Source of the DNA: Burkholderia sp. WSM2230
Lineage (GTDB): Bacteria; Pseudomonadota; Gammaproteobacteria; Burkholderiales; Burkholderiaceae
NCBI RefSeq assembly: GCF_000472445.1
Contig: NZ_AXAJ01000022.1
Location: 202 to 64,201, forward strand
Length of the DNA stretch: 64,000 bases
Direction: 5' to 3'
Shown here in pieces: positions 8,660 through 16,898 of this stretch (position 1 is its first letter; each line of letters opens with the position of its first letter). Both the position numbers and the translations under genes were made by a program. The notes below the pieces were generated by a model, which saw nothing but the letters and a program-made list of their open reading frames with translations, did not search any database and was not told the DNA's origin.

Positions 8660-9868
8660 ATGCAAGTCCGATTCCGAATCAGCGTGCTCGAAAGCATCCC
8701 GCGAAGCGTCTGGGTACTAGGCTGCGTGAGCCTTCTGATGGACGTCTCGTCGGAGATCATCCATAGCCTTCTGCCGATGTTCCTGATGCTGAGCCTCGGC
8801 GCGAGCGCCGCGACCATCGGTCTGATAGAAGGCATTGCCGAGGCAACGGCGCCCATCGTGAAGGTGTTCTCCGGCGCGCTCAGCGATTATCTCGGCAACC
8901 GGAAGTGGCTCGCGGTGGCGGGCTATGCATTGGGCGCGCTGAGCAAGCCGCTCTTCGCGATTGCACCGACGGTCGGCGTGGTTGTGAGCGCGCGCGTGAT
9001 CGACAGAGTCGGCAAGGGAATTCGTGGAGCACCGCGCGATGCGCTAGTTGCGGACGTCACGCCTGTTCATTTGCGCGGCGCCGCGTTCGGCTTGCGCCAG
9101 TCGCTCGACACCATCGGCGCGGTGCTGGGGCCGGTGTGCGCGGTCGTCATCATGTCGGTGTGGGCAGACAACTTCCGGCTCGCGTTCTGGCTTGCAGTCA
9201 TCCCAGGCTTGCTGGCCGTCGCGCTGTTGACCGTCGGCATTCACGAGCCGGCGCGCGAGCCCGGCGCGAAACGCGTCAATCCAATCCGGCTCGAGACCCT
9301 GAAGAAGCTCGGTGCAAGCTATTGGTGGGTTGTCGCCATTGGCGGCGTGTTCGCGCTCGCGCGCTTCAGCGAGGCATTCCTCGTCTTGCGGGCGATGGGT
9401 AGCGGCGTGCCCGTCGCTTTCGTCCCGCTTGTGATGGTGGCGATGAATATCGTGTATTCGCTGTCGGCCTATCCATTCGGCAAGCTCGCCGACACGATGA
9501 GCCACACGAGGCTGCTGATGGCAGGCCTTCTCGTGCTGATCGCGGCGGATCTCGTGCTCGCACAAGGGAACCACTGGGTCAGCGTGCTGCTGGGCGTCGC
9601 GTTGTGGGGCTTGCACATGGGCATGACCCAAGGGCTGCTTGCGACTATGGTCTCGCATACCGCGCCGGCACAGCTTCGCGGCACCGCGTTCGGCTTTTTC
9701 AACCTGCTGAGCGGCATCGTCACGCTGTTTTCGAGCGTGATCGCCGGTGAGTTGTGGGACAAGCTGGGCGCTGCCACCGCGTTTCATGCGGGCGCGGTGT
9801 TCTGCATCGCCACCATCGTGCTGCTCGTTGCCGGCAAGGCGCCCGACACGCGCACGGCGACGCGCTGA
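8660..9868 (+). CDS. Major facilitator superfamily transporter
   Basis: 402-residue MFS permease with about 12 hydrophobic segments. I chose ATG 8660 (MQVRFRISVLESIPRSVWVL), where the first membrane helix is correctly placed. The loop motif RVGKGIRGAPRDALVADVTP after helix 4 is characteristic of one MFS drug/metabolite efflux subgroup. Substrate is unknown. The gene stands alone, about 100 bases after the small exported protein, and nothing nearby indicates its substrate. Confidence 0.83.
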   Translation: MQVRFRISVLESIPRSVWVLGCVSLLMDVSSEIIHSLLPMFLMLSLGASAATIGLIEGIAEATAPIVKVFSGALSDYLGNRKWLAVAGYALGALSKPLFAIAPTVGVVVSARVIDRVGKGIRGAPRDALVADVTPVHLRGAAFGLRQSLDTIGAVLGPVCAVVIMSVWADNFRLAFWLAVIPGLLAVALLTVGIHEPAREPGAKRVNPIRLETLKKLGASYWWVVAIGGVFALARFSEAFLVLRAMGSGVPVAFVPLVMVAMNIVYSLSAYPFGKLADTMSHTRLLMAGLLVLIAADLVLAQGNHWVSVLLGVALWGLHMGMTQGLLATMVSHTAPAQLRGTAFGFFNLLSGIVTLFSSVIAGELWDKLGAATAFHAGAVFCIATIVLLVAGKAPDTRTATR

Positions 9869-9895
9869 CTACCGCATCGCCATGCCGACGCCGCG

Positions 9896-10087
9896 TTATT
9901 CGTTGAGTTCTGCGATGAGACGCGACAGGCGGGCAATTCGATGCTGGTACATCGGCGCCTGCGGCGAGCTTTTCAGGTTCTCGACCCGCTCGCGCCAATA
10001 GGTCGGCGAAAACGGCTTCTGCGACACCGATGAGATAACGCGCTCGAGGTGAACGAGCTCGTTTTCGAGAATGTGGTGGTGCATCAT
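9896..10087 (-). CDS. Small YWRER-motif protein (paralogue of 16237-16485)
   Basis: 63 residues beginning MMHHHILENELVHLERVISS. Predicted to be mostly helical and cytosolic, with no signal peptide. The central TYWRERVENLKSS closely parallels AYWRERLHQLLDS of the small protein at 16237-16485. In both, a hydrophobic helix comes before this motif and an Arg/Leu-rich helix after it, so the two appear to be members of one small family. It is convergent with the MFS gene, 27 bases apart. Function unknown; the coiled, charged character could suit a partner-binding or regulatory role. Confidence 0.6.
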   Translation of the reverse strand: MMHHHILENELVHLERVISSVSQKPFSPTYWRERVENLKSSPQAPMYQHRIARLSRLIAELNE

Positions 10088-10838
10088 TGAACCACCCGTG
10101 GTGGCCAGTCTTGTCAGCCCGCAGCGTCGTTAATGGTCTGACGCCGCGTAGAACTGGTCATGCAGCCTGTTCTTGTGCGACTCACTACACAGGACGAGCC
10201 GCCGTTGCCGCCCCTCGAAGGGCACGCAACGGCGGCCAGACCAACCCCGTAGCGGATCGTCTGGTACATAGCCAAAGGATTTTCCGCCATTCAGTGCGTT
10301 GCATCGTGAGCCGCTTCTCTATGGAAGCATTCGCTCGCGATGGTCACGCACTGTCACTGCTACAGCACAGCCCTCTCTCGGTTTGGTGCCGACGACGCTT
10401 TGTCGTCGGTGTGGTCGGTGCTTCCGCACTCGTTCGTATAACTAATCGACGCATCGCGATCATGAATGGCGATCGTTCGGCGAGCGGCGGGGACATGGCC
10501 AGACGCCGGAGCTCGAACACAGTACGGCACACGATCCTTGTTTGGTCTCTCGGGCTCCCGGCATTTCGGACAGATTCGGTCGCACCGGTCGGTGCTCAAC
10601 GGCGCGAGCCCTCATATAAGCAATGGCCGTGCCATACGTTGAGACCGCGTATGCGCGGGCGAACAGAGTCGACCTGCCGCGCGTTTCTGGTCAATCCCGT
10701 CCAGGTTGGGTGCTAAAAGTGGACGGTTTCGTCCATGTGGCCATGCAAGGCGCGTAGAGGGGCGTTTTCGTCCGCATCTGGACGGGACAGCTGAAGGCAG
10801 TCAGGGAAAACACCAAGGCGCGAACGGCCCCGGCGAGA
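10088..10838. other. Gene-free stretch with hairpins
   Basis: I find no convincing coding sequence here. The frame open on the plus strand (10087-10716) has no ribosome site or recognisable domain and reads as low-complexity Arg/Ser-rich text. Two strong hairpins stand out: GCCGCCGTTGC (10198-10208) pairing with GCAACGGCGGC (10226-10236), and CCGACGAC (10389-10396) pairing with GTCGTCGG (10402-10409). Neither is followed by a T-run. The composition is less GC-skewed than in the neighbours, so this may be decayed or intergenic acquired DNA. Confidence 0.45.
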
Positions 10839-10872
10839 CGTCCGGCGCGGCAAGCGGGCGCCGCGCCGGACG
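10839..10872. terminator. 13-bp perfect hairpin downstream of racemase operon
   Basis: CGTCCGGCGCGGC (10839-10851) pairs perfectly with GCCGCGCCGGACG (10860-10872) around an 8-base loop, 25 bases beyond the racemase stop. It has no T-run on either strand, so it may stabilise the 3' end or act with Rho instead of being a classical intrinsic terminator. Confidence 0.5.
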
Positions 10873-10897
10873 AACTCAGATAGACAGACTCGACAAC

Positions 10898-11623
10898 TTA
10901 CGACTGCAGGCTGACCTTGCTGTATGTCAGCCGGCTCGGGCGCACCTGCATCCGCACGAGCGACACCAGGAAGCTGAAGCCGGCCTGATTCGGATCGATC
11001 ACCGGAACATAGCCGCCCATTTCGTCGCTGAGCATCCTGGATACACGGCTTGCGACGTCCACGAAACCCGTGCAGCCGAGCAGAATGGATTGCGCGCCGT
11101 CTTCCTTGATCGCTTTCAGCGCGGCGTCGAAGGTGCGGATGATCACGACGTCCATGTCGTCGAGCTGCGCAACCGGGCAATTGATTGCGCGAATCGACGC
11201 GAACGTGTCCTGAATGCCGTATGTCTGCGGATGGCCGCGCTGCATGGCGAGCGTGCTCGGCAGGATCGTGACGATCGAGAAACGCTGGCTGAGCGCAAGC
11301 GCCGTGAACGCCGAAGCCGGAAAGCCGCCGATGATCGGAATGTCGATCACCTCGCGCGCGGCTTCCACGCCGCACATATCGAAGTCGGTCAGCCAGATGC
11401 CGTCGAAGCCGTCGTTGGCAATGGCCTGCGCGAGCTCGACCACCGGCATGCCGTTTTGCAGCCAGTTCGTGCGGTTCTCGATGTCGGGGTGTCCCGTGCT
11501 GATGTTGCGAATCTCGACCTGCACGTCCGGCGGCACGACGGGCGCGATGGCCTTCATGATGCGTTGGTTGTAGTTCGATGTGGCCACAGGCACGAGCACG
11601 CAGATGCGAATGGGCGAGTTCAA
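10898..11623 (-). CDS. Asp/Glu/hydantoin racemase family protein
   Basis: 241-residue cytosolic protein of the aspartate/glutamate/hydantoin racemase superfamily, cofactor-independent enzymes that use two cysteines as acid/base. Cys84 (TDFDMCGVEAARE) and Cys184 (ILLGCTGF) are present, as is the N-terminal ICVLVPVATSNYN phosphate/carboxylate loop. I chose the TTG at 11623, with GGGGGAGG just upstream, because it overlaps the stop of the preceding gene as TTGA, a sign of translational coupling. With the DUF917 partner it may racemise or process a hydantoin-like or amino-acid-derived substrate. Exact substrate unknown. Confidence 0.8.
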   Translation of the reverse strand: MNSPIRICVLVPVATSNYNQRIMKAIAPVVPPDVQVEIRNISTGHPDIENRTNWLQNGMPVVELAQAIANDGFDGIWLTDFDMCGVEAAREVIDIPIIGGFPASAFTALALSQRFSIVTILPSTLAMQRGHPQTYGIQDTFASIRAINCPVAQLDDMDVVIIRTFDAALKAIKEDGAQSILLGCTGFVDVASRVSRMLSDEMGGYVPVIDPNQAGFSFLVSLVRMQVRPSRLTYSKVSLQS

Positions 11624-12846
11624 GATGCCTCCCCCTTGCGTGCGGATTGCAGTGACTGCTGTGACCGCAGCGGCACATACGGGCCCAGGTAGTTGAGCGA
11701 GTTGAGCAGTTGCATGAAGCTGTCCAGAATCAGGCCGGGCTTGCGGAGTTCCGCTTCTGCGCGCCAGGCGATCAGCGTCACCGGGCGCTTGCCGATTGCC
11801 GGGTTCAACGAGCCGTCGGAGTTCACGAGATCGCCGTTGCTGAAGACAGACTGACCTTCGCCGCCGACGTAATACGCAATGCTGTCCGGCGCAAGCACGA
11901 TGGGCTGCGGGCATGCGCTGTCCCATACGAGCAGCGACTCGTTCTGGTACATCACCGTGTAGGTATGCTGCTGCGCCTGAATGCGGATCTTGCCGACGTC
12001 GAAGCCGCCGCTCGTATCCACTTCCGCCGACACCAGTTCGCCCGGCTCCGACACGGTCCGCGCCGCCAGCCCGCAACGCTCGACGAGATAGTCGGCCATT
12101 TGCCGCGCGCTGCTAATTGCTCCTGCCTGCAACGCACGCCCGAGGTCGAGCGCGCGTGTGAGCGTGCCGCGAATCGGTGTCGCGCGACCGATATCGGCCG
12201 CTTGCATGACCCACATCGCTAGTCCGCCGAACTGGCCGAACTCGGGATCGGCGACGACCGGACGCATCATCTGTTCGACAATCGCCGACACGTCGCGCTG
12301 ATGAGTCGGGGCGCCGAAGTTGCCGTTGCGTGGCGTCACGTCGAGTTCGACGCACAGGCCGCCCTGGCTTACGAGGAACGCAGGCCGCGGGTCGATCCCG
12401 GCGGCGGCGAACGTGAGCATCGGCAAAGAGGGCACGGCGCGGCCGGCGCCGTCGGCGTCGATCACCGCGAGGCCGAGCTTGGCCGCCACCAGCGCCGCCA
12501 CCGTGAAGCCGAGCGCGCCGCTTTCCGGCGGCATCACGTAGGCGAGTTTCGTGGATTGCGATGCGAGCCGCGCCTGCACCTTCTGCACGGCTGTCACAGG
12601 GCCAAGCGGATAGGTCGCCGAATTGATCGCTTCGGGCGCGCCGAGATACGCGACCATGACGGCCGCGCCTTCGGTGGCTTCTTCAACGGAAACCACCTTG
12701 ACCGTGTCGGTCGGGTAGTAGTCGCCGGCCACGAAATGTGCGGCCAGGTGCCGGGCGGACTCGATCGTGCCGCCCCCGCCGCTTCCGAAAAAAGCCGCGC
12801 CCAGGAGCAGCGGTTCCAGATCTTCCCGGCGTAGGTCAAATGCCAT
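11620..12846 (-). CDS. DUF917 family protein (hydantoin/S-methylthiohydantoin desulfurase-like)
   Basis: 408 residues, full length for the DUF917 family, with the N-terminal Gly-rich loop FFGSGGGGTIESARHL that typifies it. One member of the family has been linked to S-methyl thiohydantoin breakdown, and others accompany hydantoinase-type enzymes. Here it is translationally coupled to a racemase of the hydantoin/Asp-Glu superfamily and overlaps the 3' end of a sigma54 activator gene by 11 bases, so the three form one operon. Catabolism of a cyclic ureide or amino-acid derivative is a reasonable inference, no more. Confidence 0.78.
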   Translation of the reverse strand: MAFDLRREDLEPLLLGAAFFGSGGGGTIESARHLAAHFVAGDYYPTDTVKVVSVEEATEGAAVMVAYLGAPEAINSATYPLGPVTAVQKVQARLASQSTKLAYVMPPESGALGFTVAALVAAKLGLAVIDADGAGRAVPSLPMLTFAAAGIDPRPAFLVSQGGLCVELDVTPRNGNFGAPTHQRDVSAIVEQMMRPVVADPEFGQFGGLAMWVMQAADIGRATPIRGTLTRALDLGRALQAGAISSARQMADYLVERCGLAARTVSEPGELVSAEVDTSGGFDVGKIRIQAQQHTYTVMYQNESLLVWDSACPQPIVLAPDSIAYYVGGEGQSVFSNGDLVNSDGSLNPAIGKRPVTLIAWRAEAELRKPGLILDSFMQLLNSLNYLGPYVPLRSQQSLQSARKGEAS

Positions 12847-15154
12847 TTACGATTCCTTTGGTGTAGTTGTCGAAAGAAGTCTGTTGCTGGAGTTCGAACA
12901 GCAGTTTTGCCGCGCCTGCCACGCGCGGCGTTGCGTCTACCGGCAAGGAACGCAAGCCGCGCTCGAGTGTCTCGATCGCTTCCGCGACGCGGCCAGTGGA
13001 GCGCAAGAGGTCCCCGAGGTAACGCGCGGCATCCACCCGCGCGGGCACGGAGCCGAACGCGAGCGCCGTCGACAGCGCGGTGCGCAGACCCAGTTCCGCC
13101 GCGTTCACGTCGCCCAGCGCCCACTGCGCGCGTGCGCGCGTGACGAGCAGCTTGCCCAGGTAGACGCGTTCCTGGCGGGCAAGCGTTTCGTCGATCGCGG
13201 TTGCGAGCATTGCTTCGCATTCCCTGGCACGTCCGGCGCGCAGCAGCAGTTCTCCGTGATGCCACGTCTTGAACGAATAGAACAGCGCGCCGCCATTGCA
13301 AACCACATGGTTATCGTAGCCGTCGAGCATGACAGTTTCGGCTTCTTCGGATTGACCGAGCGCGCTGAGATGACAGGCCCGCAGCACCTGGCCGACGCCG
13401 CGATAAAACGCAAAGCCATAGGCGATGGACACCGATTCCAGTTCGCTCGCGAGGCGGCCGAGCCGGTCGATGTCATCGAAGAGCGCGGCGAGCCATGCGG
13501 CGCCTTGCAGATTGACGACGTGAGCGAGCGCGTGCACGCCCGGCTCCGACGCACGCAGGATCAGCATTTCCATCGCGCGGCGCGCCTGTGCGAAGGCGCC
13601 GATCTGATACGCGGCGAGCCCTTCGAAAGTGAGCGCGAGACTCGCGAGATCGATGCCTTGAGAGCCGGTGCGAATGTCGTTGGGCCCCACGCCGAGCAGA
13701 TTGCCGCGCGCGAGACAGGCAAGCGCTTCCTCGCTGTCGCCGAGCCAGAACAGCGTGTTGGTCATCGCCACGTGTGCTTCGTCGAGCGACACGCGGTCGC
13801 CGCCGTTCTGCGCGCGCTCCAGCATGTTCTGCGCGGTCGCGCGCGCCTGCTTCAGTTGCAGCGTGGTCAATTGCGTGGTCCAGATGCCGAACTGGATCGC
13901 GGCGATTTCCGCGGGCGCGCAAACGCCTTCGCCGATGGCGAGTGCCGCGGCATAGCATGCGGTGGCCTCCGCATACAGCCAGCCGTGCACGCTACGCAAG
14001 CTCATGCCGAGCAGGCGATAGGCGTCGAACTGAAGGCGGCGCACGGCTTCCTGTTCGTTCGGCGTTTGCAGCACGTCGAGACAGCGGCGCAGCGGCGGAA
14101 TCGCTTCAGCGAATTTCGATTCTTCGATCAACGCCGTCGCATGTTCGAGGCACTTGCGCGCTTCCCGATGATGTTCCTCACGCGACTTCAGGCGCCGTTC
14201 GATGGTCTTGCGGCCCACGCCGAGCAGGGCGGCGGCCGCGCTCTTGTTGCCGCTCGTGCGTTCGAGCGCGCGATCGATCAGCAGGTCTTCGGCGGCGCTC
14301 AGCTTGTCGCGGCCCTCGAGTTGCAACAGCATGTCCGCGAGACTCGCGCGCGACACCGGTCCGCTCGCCTCGTTGGCGAGAAACGGCTCGAGCGTATCGA
14401 CGTCGATATCCGTGCTTTCGGATAGCACGCTCAACTGGCTGATCAGATTGCGCAATTGCCGGATGTGACCCGGCCACGGATGCTGCGCAAGACGCCGCAG
14501 CGCCGCCGGTGAAAACTGCAGGCGGCGCGCGTGCTGTGACGCGAAGTGGTTGACGAGCGCGGGAATGTCTTCCACGCGCTGCTCGAGTCCTGGCACCGCG
14601 AGCACGAACACGGCGAGGCGGTAGAACAGGTCTTCGCGAAAGAGCCCCTCGCGCGCGAGTTCGCGCAGGTCGCGGTGTGTCGCGGCCACGACGCGTCCGG
14701 CAAACTGCAGGCTGGTTGACGACCCAAGCGGGCGGAAGGTTCGCGTTTCGAGTACTCGCAGCAGCTTGGGCTGTAGCGCGAGCGGCAACTCGCCGATTTC
14801 GTCGAGCAGCAGCGTGCCCCTGCCGACCTGCTGGAAAAGCCCCTGACGGTTTTCGCCCGCGCCGGTGAACGCGCCCTTGACGTGTCCGAACAGTTCAGCT
14901 TCGACGAGATGCTCGGGAATCGCGCCGCAATTGACGTCGACGAAAGGTTGATCCTGGCGCTGGCTGTGTGCGTGTACGCGGCGCGCGACCAGTTCCTTGC
15001 CCGAACCGGTCGGCCCGAAAATCAGCAGTGGATGATCGGTGGGCGCGACGCGATCGATCATTCGGACCAACTGGCGAAACGCCGGCGCGCCGCCCACGAA
15101 GGAGCCGGATTCGGCCTTTTCCTGGGCGAACGGAACGACAGGGGTATAACTCAT
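12836..15154 (-). CDS. Sigma54-dependent activator with C-terminal TPR-like sensory half
   Basis: 772-residue enhancer-binding protein with unusual domain order. The AAA+ domain comes first: Walker A GPTGSGKE at 47-54, sigma54-contact loop GAFTGA at 94-99, Walker B LLLDEIGEL at 115-123 and arginine region near 160-180. A Fis-type HTH follows at about 302-323 (GNKSAAAALLGVGRKTIERR). About 440 more residues of Ala/Leu-rich helical repeats, TPR/MalT-like, fill the C-terminus. Classical members put the sensor at the N-terminus and the HTH at the end. It is the first gene of the operon with DUF917 and racemase genes. The signal is unknown; the repeats could bind a protein partner or ligand. Confidence 0.85.
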   Translation of the reverse strand: MSYTPVVPFAQEKAESGSFVGGAPAFRQLVRMIDRVAPTDHPLLIFGPTGSGKELVARRVHAHSQRQDQPFVDVNCGAIPEHLVEAELFGHVKGAFTGAGENRQGLFQQVGRGTLLLDEIGELPLALQPKLLRVLETRTFRPLGSSTSLQFAGRVVAATHRDLRELAREGLFREDLFYRLAVFVLAVPGLEQRVEDIPALVNHFASQHARRLQFSPAALRRLAQHPWPGHIRQLRNLISQLSVLSESTDIDVDTLEPFLANEASGPVSRASLADMLLQLEGRDKLSAAEDLLIDRALERTSGNKSAAAALLGVGRKTIERRLKSREEHHREARKCLEHATALIEESKFAEAIPPLRRCLDVLQTPNEQEAVRRLQFDAYRLLGMSLRSVHGWLYAEATACYAAALAIGEGVCAPAEIAAIQFGIWTTQLTTLQLKQARATAQNMLERAQNGGDRVSLDEAHVAMTNTLFWLGDSEEALACLARGNLLGVGPNDIRTGSQGIDLASLALTFEGLAAYQIGAFAQARRAMEMLILRASEPGVHALAHVVNLQGAAWLAALFDDIDRLGRLASELESVSIAYGFAFYRGVGQVLRACHLSALGQSEEAETVMLDGYDNHVVCNGGALFYSFKTWHHGELLLRAGRARECEAMLATAIDETLARQERVYLGKLLVTRARAQWALGDVNAAELGLRTALSTALAFGSVPARVDAARYLGDLLRSTGRVAEAIETLERGLRSLPVDATPRVAGAAKLLFELQQQTSFDNYTKGIVNGI

Positions 15155-15703
15155 TTAACAGGTACGCTCCACATGATCCGCGTGCGGCGCAACGCGGAAA
15201 TGGCCGTCTGGCGACGGCGGTCATGCATCGATTGGGTGTCTGACGAAACTTCCGATTCCGCTGTCAGAATGTTTCGCCCTAGGAGAGACAGAGTATGACG
15301 GCTTGCTGCCGATGTTGTCTTTCGAAATTAATCCTTGCGCCGGTTGCGTTGCGCCTGTCATCGCCATGTCCTGGAGCTCGTAGACGGCAACGCGAACAGG
15401 CACGGCGGCGGCGCCAGCCGGGGTCGAGCGCGCGCACGAATAACGTGCGCAGGACAGCTTCGCGTGGCAGAACAAGCCAGTTGCAATCCGCTTGCTATGC
15501 ATAGCGGATATAACGGCGGCGTCTGGATGATTCTTTAGCGGTGAGGCGGGGGTGGCTGGACGCGGCCGCTGAGGGGCAGCTAAGGGGCAGCTAAGGGGGC
15601 AGCTAAGGGGCGGCTAGTGCTGAGCCGCCAGCAAATGGAACGCGTAAGCCGAACGCGTAAGCGCTAGAGCGGCCGCGTCCGGCGGCCGCGAGAGACTCGC
15701 CGC
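15155..15703. other. Intergenic region, no gene seen
   Basis: Between the divergently placed sigma54 activator start and the 3' end of the RcnB-like gene. Frames on either strand are short, Arg/Ala-rich and lack ribosome sites. The left part should contain the promoter of the activator operon; I could not pick a sigma54 -24/-12 element. The right part holds the structured G-rich repeat element described separately. Confidence 0.5.
15558..15680. repeat. Tandem G-tract repeat (putative G-quadruplex) inside a 13-bp inverted repeat
   Basis: Four tandem 11-12 bp units at 15572-15616 give G-runs at 15573-15576, 15584-15587, 15595-15599 and 15607-15610, each separated by exactly the 7 bases CAGCTAA. 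That is a canonical intramolecular G-quadruplex motif on the plus strand. The array is enclosed by a perfect inverted repeat, GGACGCGGCCGCT (15558-15570) and AGCGGCCGCGTCC (15668-15680). Between them are a GGCGGCT/AGCCGCC hairpin (15611-15631) and two copies of GAACGCGTAAGC. It lies 24 bases beyond the stop of the RcnB-like gene. Confidence 0.75.
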
Positions 15704-16096
15704 TTACGGTCCGACTCGCAGAATTACGCCGGAGGAAAGTTGCACCATCAGATAGTCGCCGCCGATGCCGACCCATGAGTAACCGCGCGGCGGCGGAGCG
15801 AGGTGGTACGCGCGCCAGTCGTCGATCACGTACTGACGGTCGCGGTATTCCGGAGGCAGACGGTCACCCTTGCGCCAATGTCCCGGCGCGTTTTCCGAGT
15901 TGCCCGGACCATCGGGACCGTGTCCAGGCGGCGTCTGCTTGTGCCCGTGATCATTCGGTCCTTTGCGTTTATTTGGTCCCGGCCCGTGATCTCCGCCATG
16001 ACCGGGGTTGCCTTGCGGCGGCTGGGCAAGCGCGAACGACGATGCGAGCAGACTCGCCGCAATTGTCGACGCGAGGAATATGCGGGATTTTTTCAT
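15704..16096 (-). CDS. RcnB-like periplasmic protein
   Basis: 130 residues. Residues 1-24 are a signal peptide (MKKSRIFLASTIAASLLASS, cleaved after FALA-QP). Residues 25-75 are a flexible Gly/Pro/His-rich linker (GHGGDHGPGPN, DHGHKQTPPGHGPDGPGN) that could bind metal. Residues 78-128 are the RcnB-type domain (YVIDDWRAYHLAPPPRGYSW, then a hydrophobic strand pair). RcnB of E. coli helps Ni/Co homeostasis, but most Burkholderia members are uncharacterised. A good AGGAGA precedes the ATG. The gene appears monocistronic. Confidence 0.8.
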   Translation of the reverse strand: MKKSRIFLASTIAASLLASSFALAQPPQGNPGHGGDHGPGPNKRKGPNDHGHKQTPPGHGPDGPGNSENAPGHWRKGDRLPPEYRDRQYVIDDWRAYHLAPPPRGYSWVGIGGDYLMVQLSSGVILRVGP

Positions 16097-16236
16097 TACC
16101 TATCTCCTCTGAAACTGGTGGCTCAAGGGTAAAGAAAGCAAAAAACCAGCGCGTTGGCAGCCGCAATTGCGCGATGCCACGCGCCTGAAATATGCGTTTG
16201 AAAATTTCCGCTGCGTATTGGCCGTATTGCGGCCCA

Positions 16237-16485
16237 TTATCTCGTGCCGATTGCTACGCCGTGAGCGCTGCTATTGGAGACCTGGGCTTCGAGTTCGTCC
16301 AGTTGCAGGAGAAGCACGTCGATTGAACGCAATTGCGCATTGGTGAGGTGCTGTGAATCGAGCAGTTGATGAAGCCGCTCGCGCCAGTAAGCGGCAGGCA
16401 GGATAGGCCCCGCGAGATCCCCAGCCATTGATGCGCGCATGACTCGCGCAAGATGCGCGATCTCCAGGTCGATTAGTGTGAGCAT
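16237..16485 (-). CDS. Small YWRER-motif protein (paralogue of 9896-10087)
   Basis: 82 residues from ATG 16485 (MLTLIDLEIAHLARVMRASM), chosen because GAGGTGGGG lies immediately upstream; the longer open frame has no such site. It is helical and cytosolic. The PAAYWRERLHQLLDSQHLTN core and the following Leu-rich helix match the arrangement in the 63-residue protein at 9896-10087. No membrane segment, no known domain. Located between an RcnB-like gene and a flavin oxidoreductase gene, with no obvious operon partner. Confidence 0.62.
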   Translation of the reverse strand: MLTLIDLEIAHLARVMRASMAGDLAGPILPAAYWRERLHQLLDSQHLTNAQLRSIDVLLLQLDELEAQVSNSSAHGVAIGTR

Positions 16486-16898
16486 GCCCCACCTCGCAAC
16501 GTTCGTTCTTGTTGTGTAACCAAGAGCCATTAAACCTTAGTCCAAATCCGGCAAATAACCAATTGGGCTGGTATAGGCCGCACGGCTAAAGGACTGGCGG
16601 CGGCTTTTAGCGGACTCATGAAGCATCATATGCAAGTCGCGAGTGCCAGTCTCGCCTGATATGACAAAGAATGTCAAATCTGCCGGGTTACCGTCCGTTG
16701 CAAATGGCACGATTTTCCTTGCGGGGGATTTCATATCCCTCAGGCCACAACAATGATGACGGAGGGATTCTCCATAAAAGCCCTGTTCACCGTTGCGGAC
16801 AACAGCGGGCAATTCGTGCTGACACCGCTCGAGCAGAGCGCCACAAGCGGCAACTATGACGTTGCAAGGCTATCGAGCCACACCACGACTGGTTTTCG
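16486..16898. other. Intergenic region, no gene seen
   Basis: 413 bases between the small YWRER gene and the 3' end of the DgcA-like oxidoreductase. Open frames of up to 91 codons exist on the minus strand but have no ribosome site, no family resemblance and mixed composition. I see no terminator with a T-run and no repeat. Confidence 0.45.

Noticed and set aside
10198..10236. Possible integron attC site
   Set aside because: The hairpin lacks the RYYYAAC/GTTRRRY core sites, and no integrase or gene cassette is nearby.
10087..10716. 209-codon open frame on the plus strand
   Set aside because: No ribosome site, no domain, odd composition and internal hairpins; more probably noncoding.
12767..14425. 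552-codon open frame on the plus strand
   Set aside because: Antisense to the sigma54 activator; composition typical of a shadow frame.
15221..15502. 93-codon open frame on the minus strand
   Set aside because: Overlaps the expected promoter region of the sigma54 activator operon; no supporting motifs.
15558..15680. Possible CRISPR array in the tandem repeat region
   Set aside because: Units are 11-12 bp without spacers; not CRISPR-like. Interpreted as a G-tract tandem repeat.
16537..16812. 91-codon open frame on the minus strand
   Set aside because: No ribosome site and no family resemblance; composition does not follow the third-position bias of real genes here.
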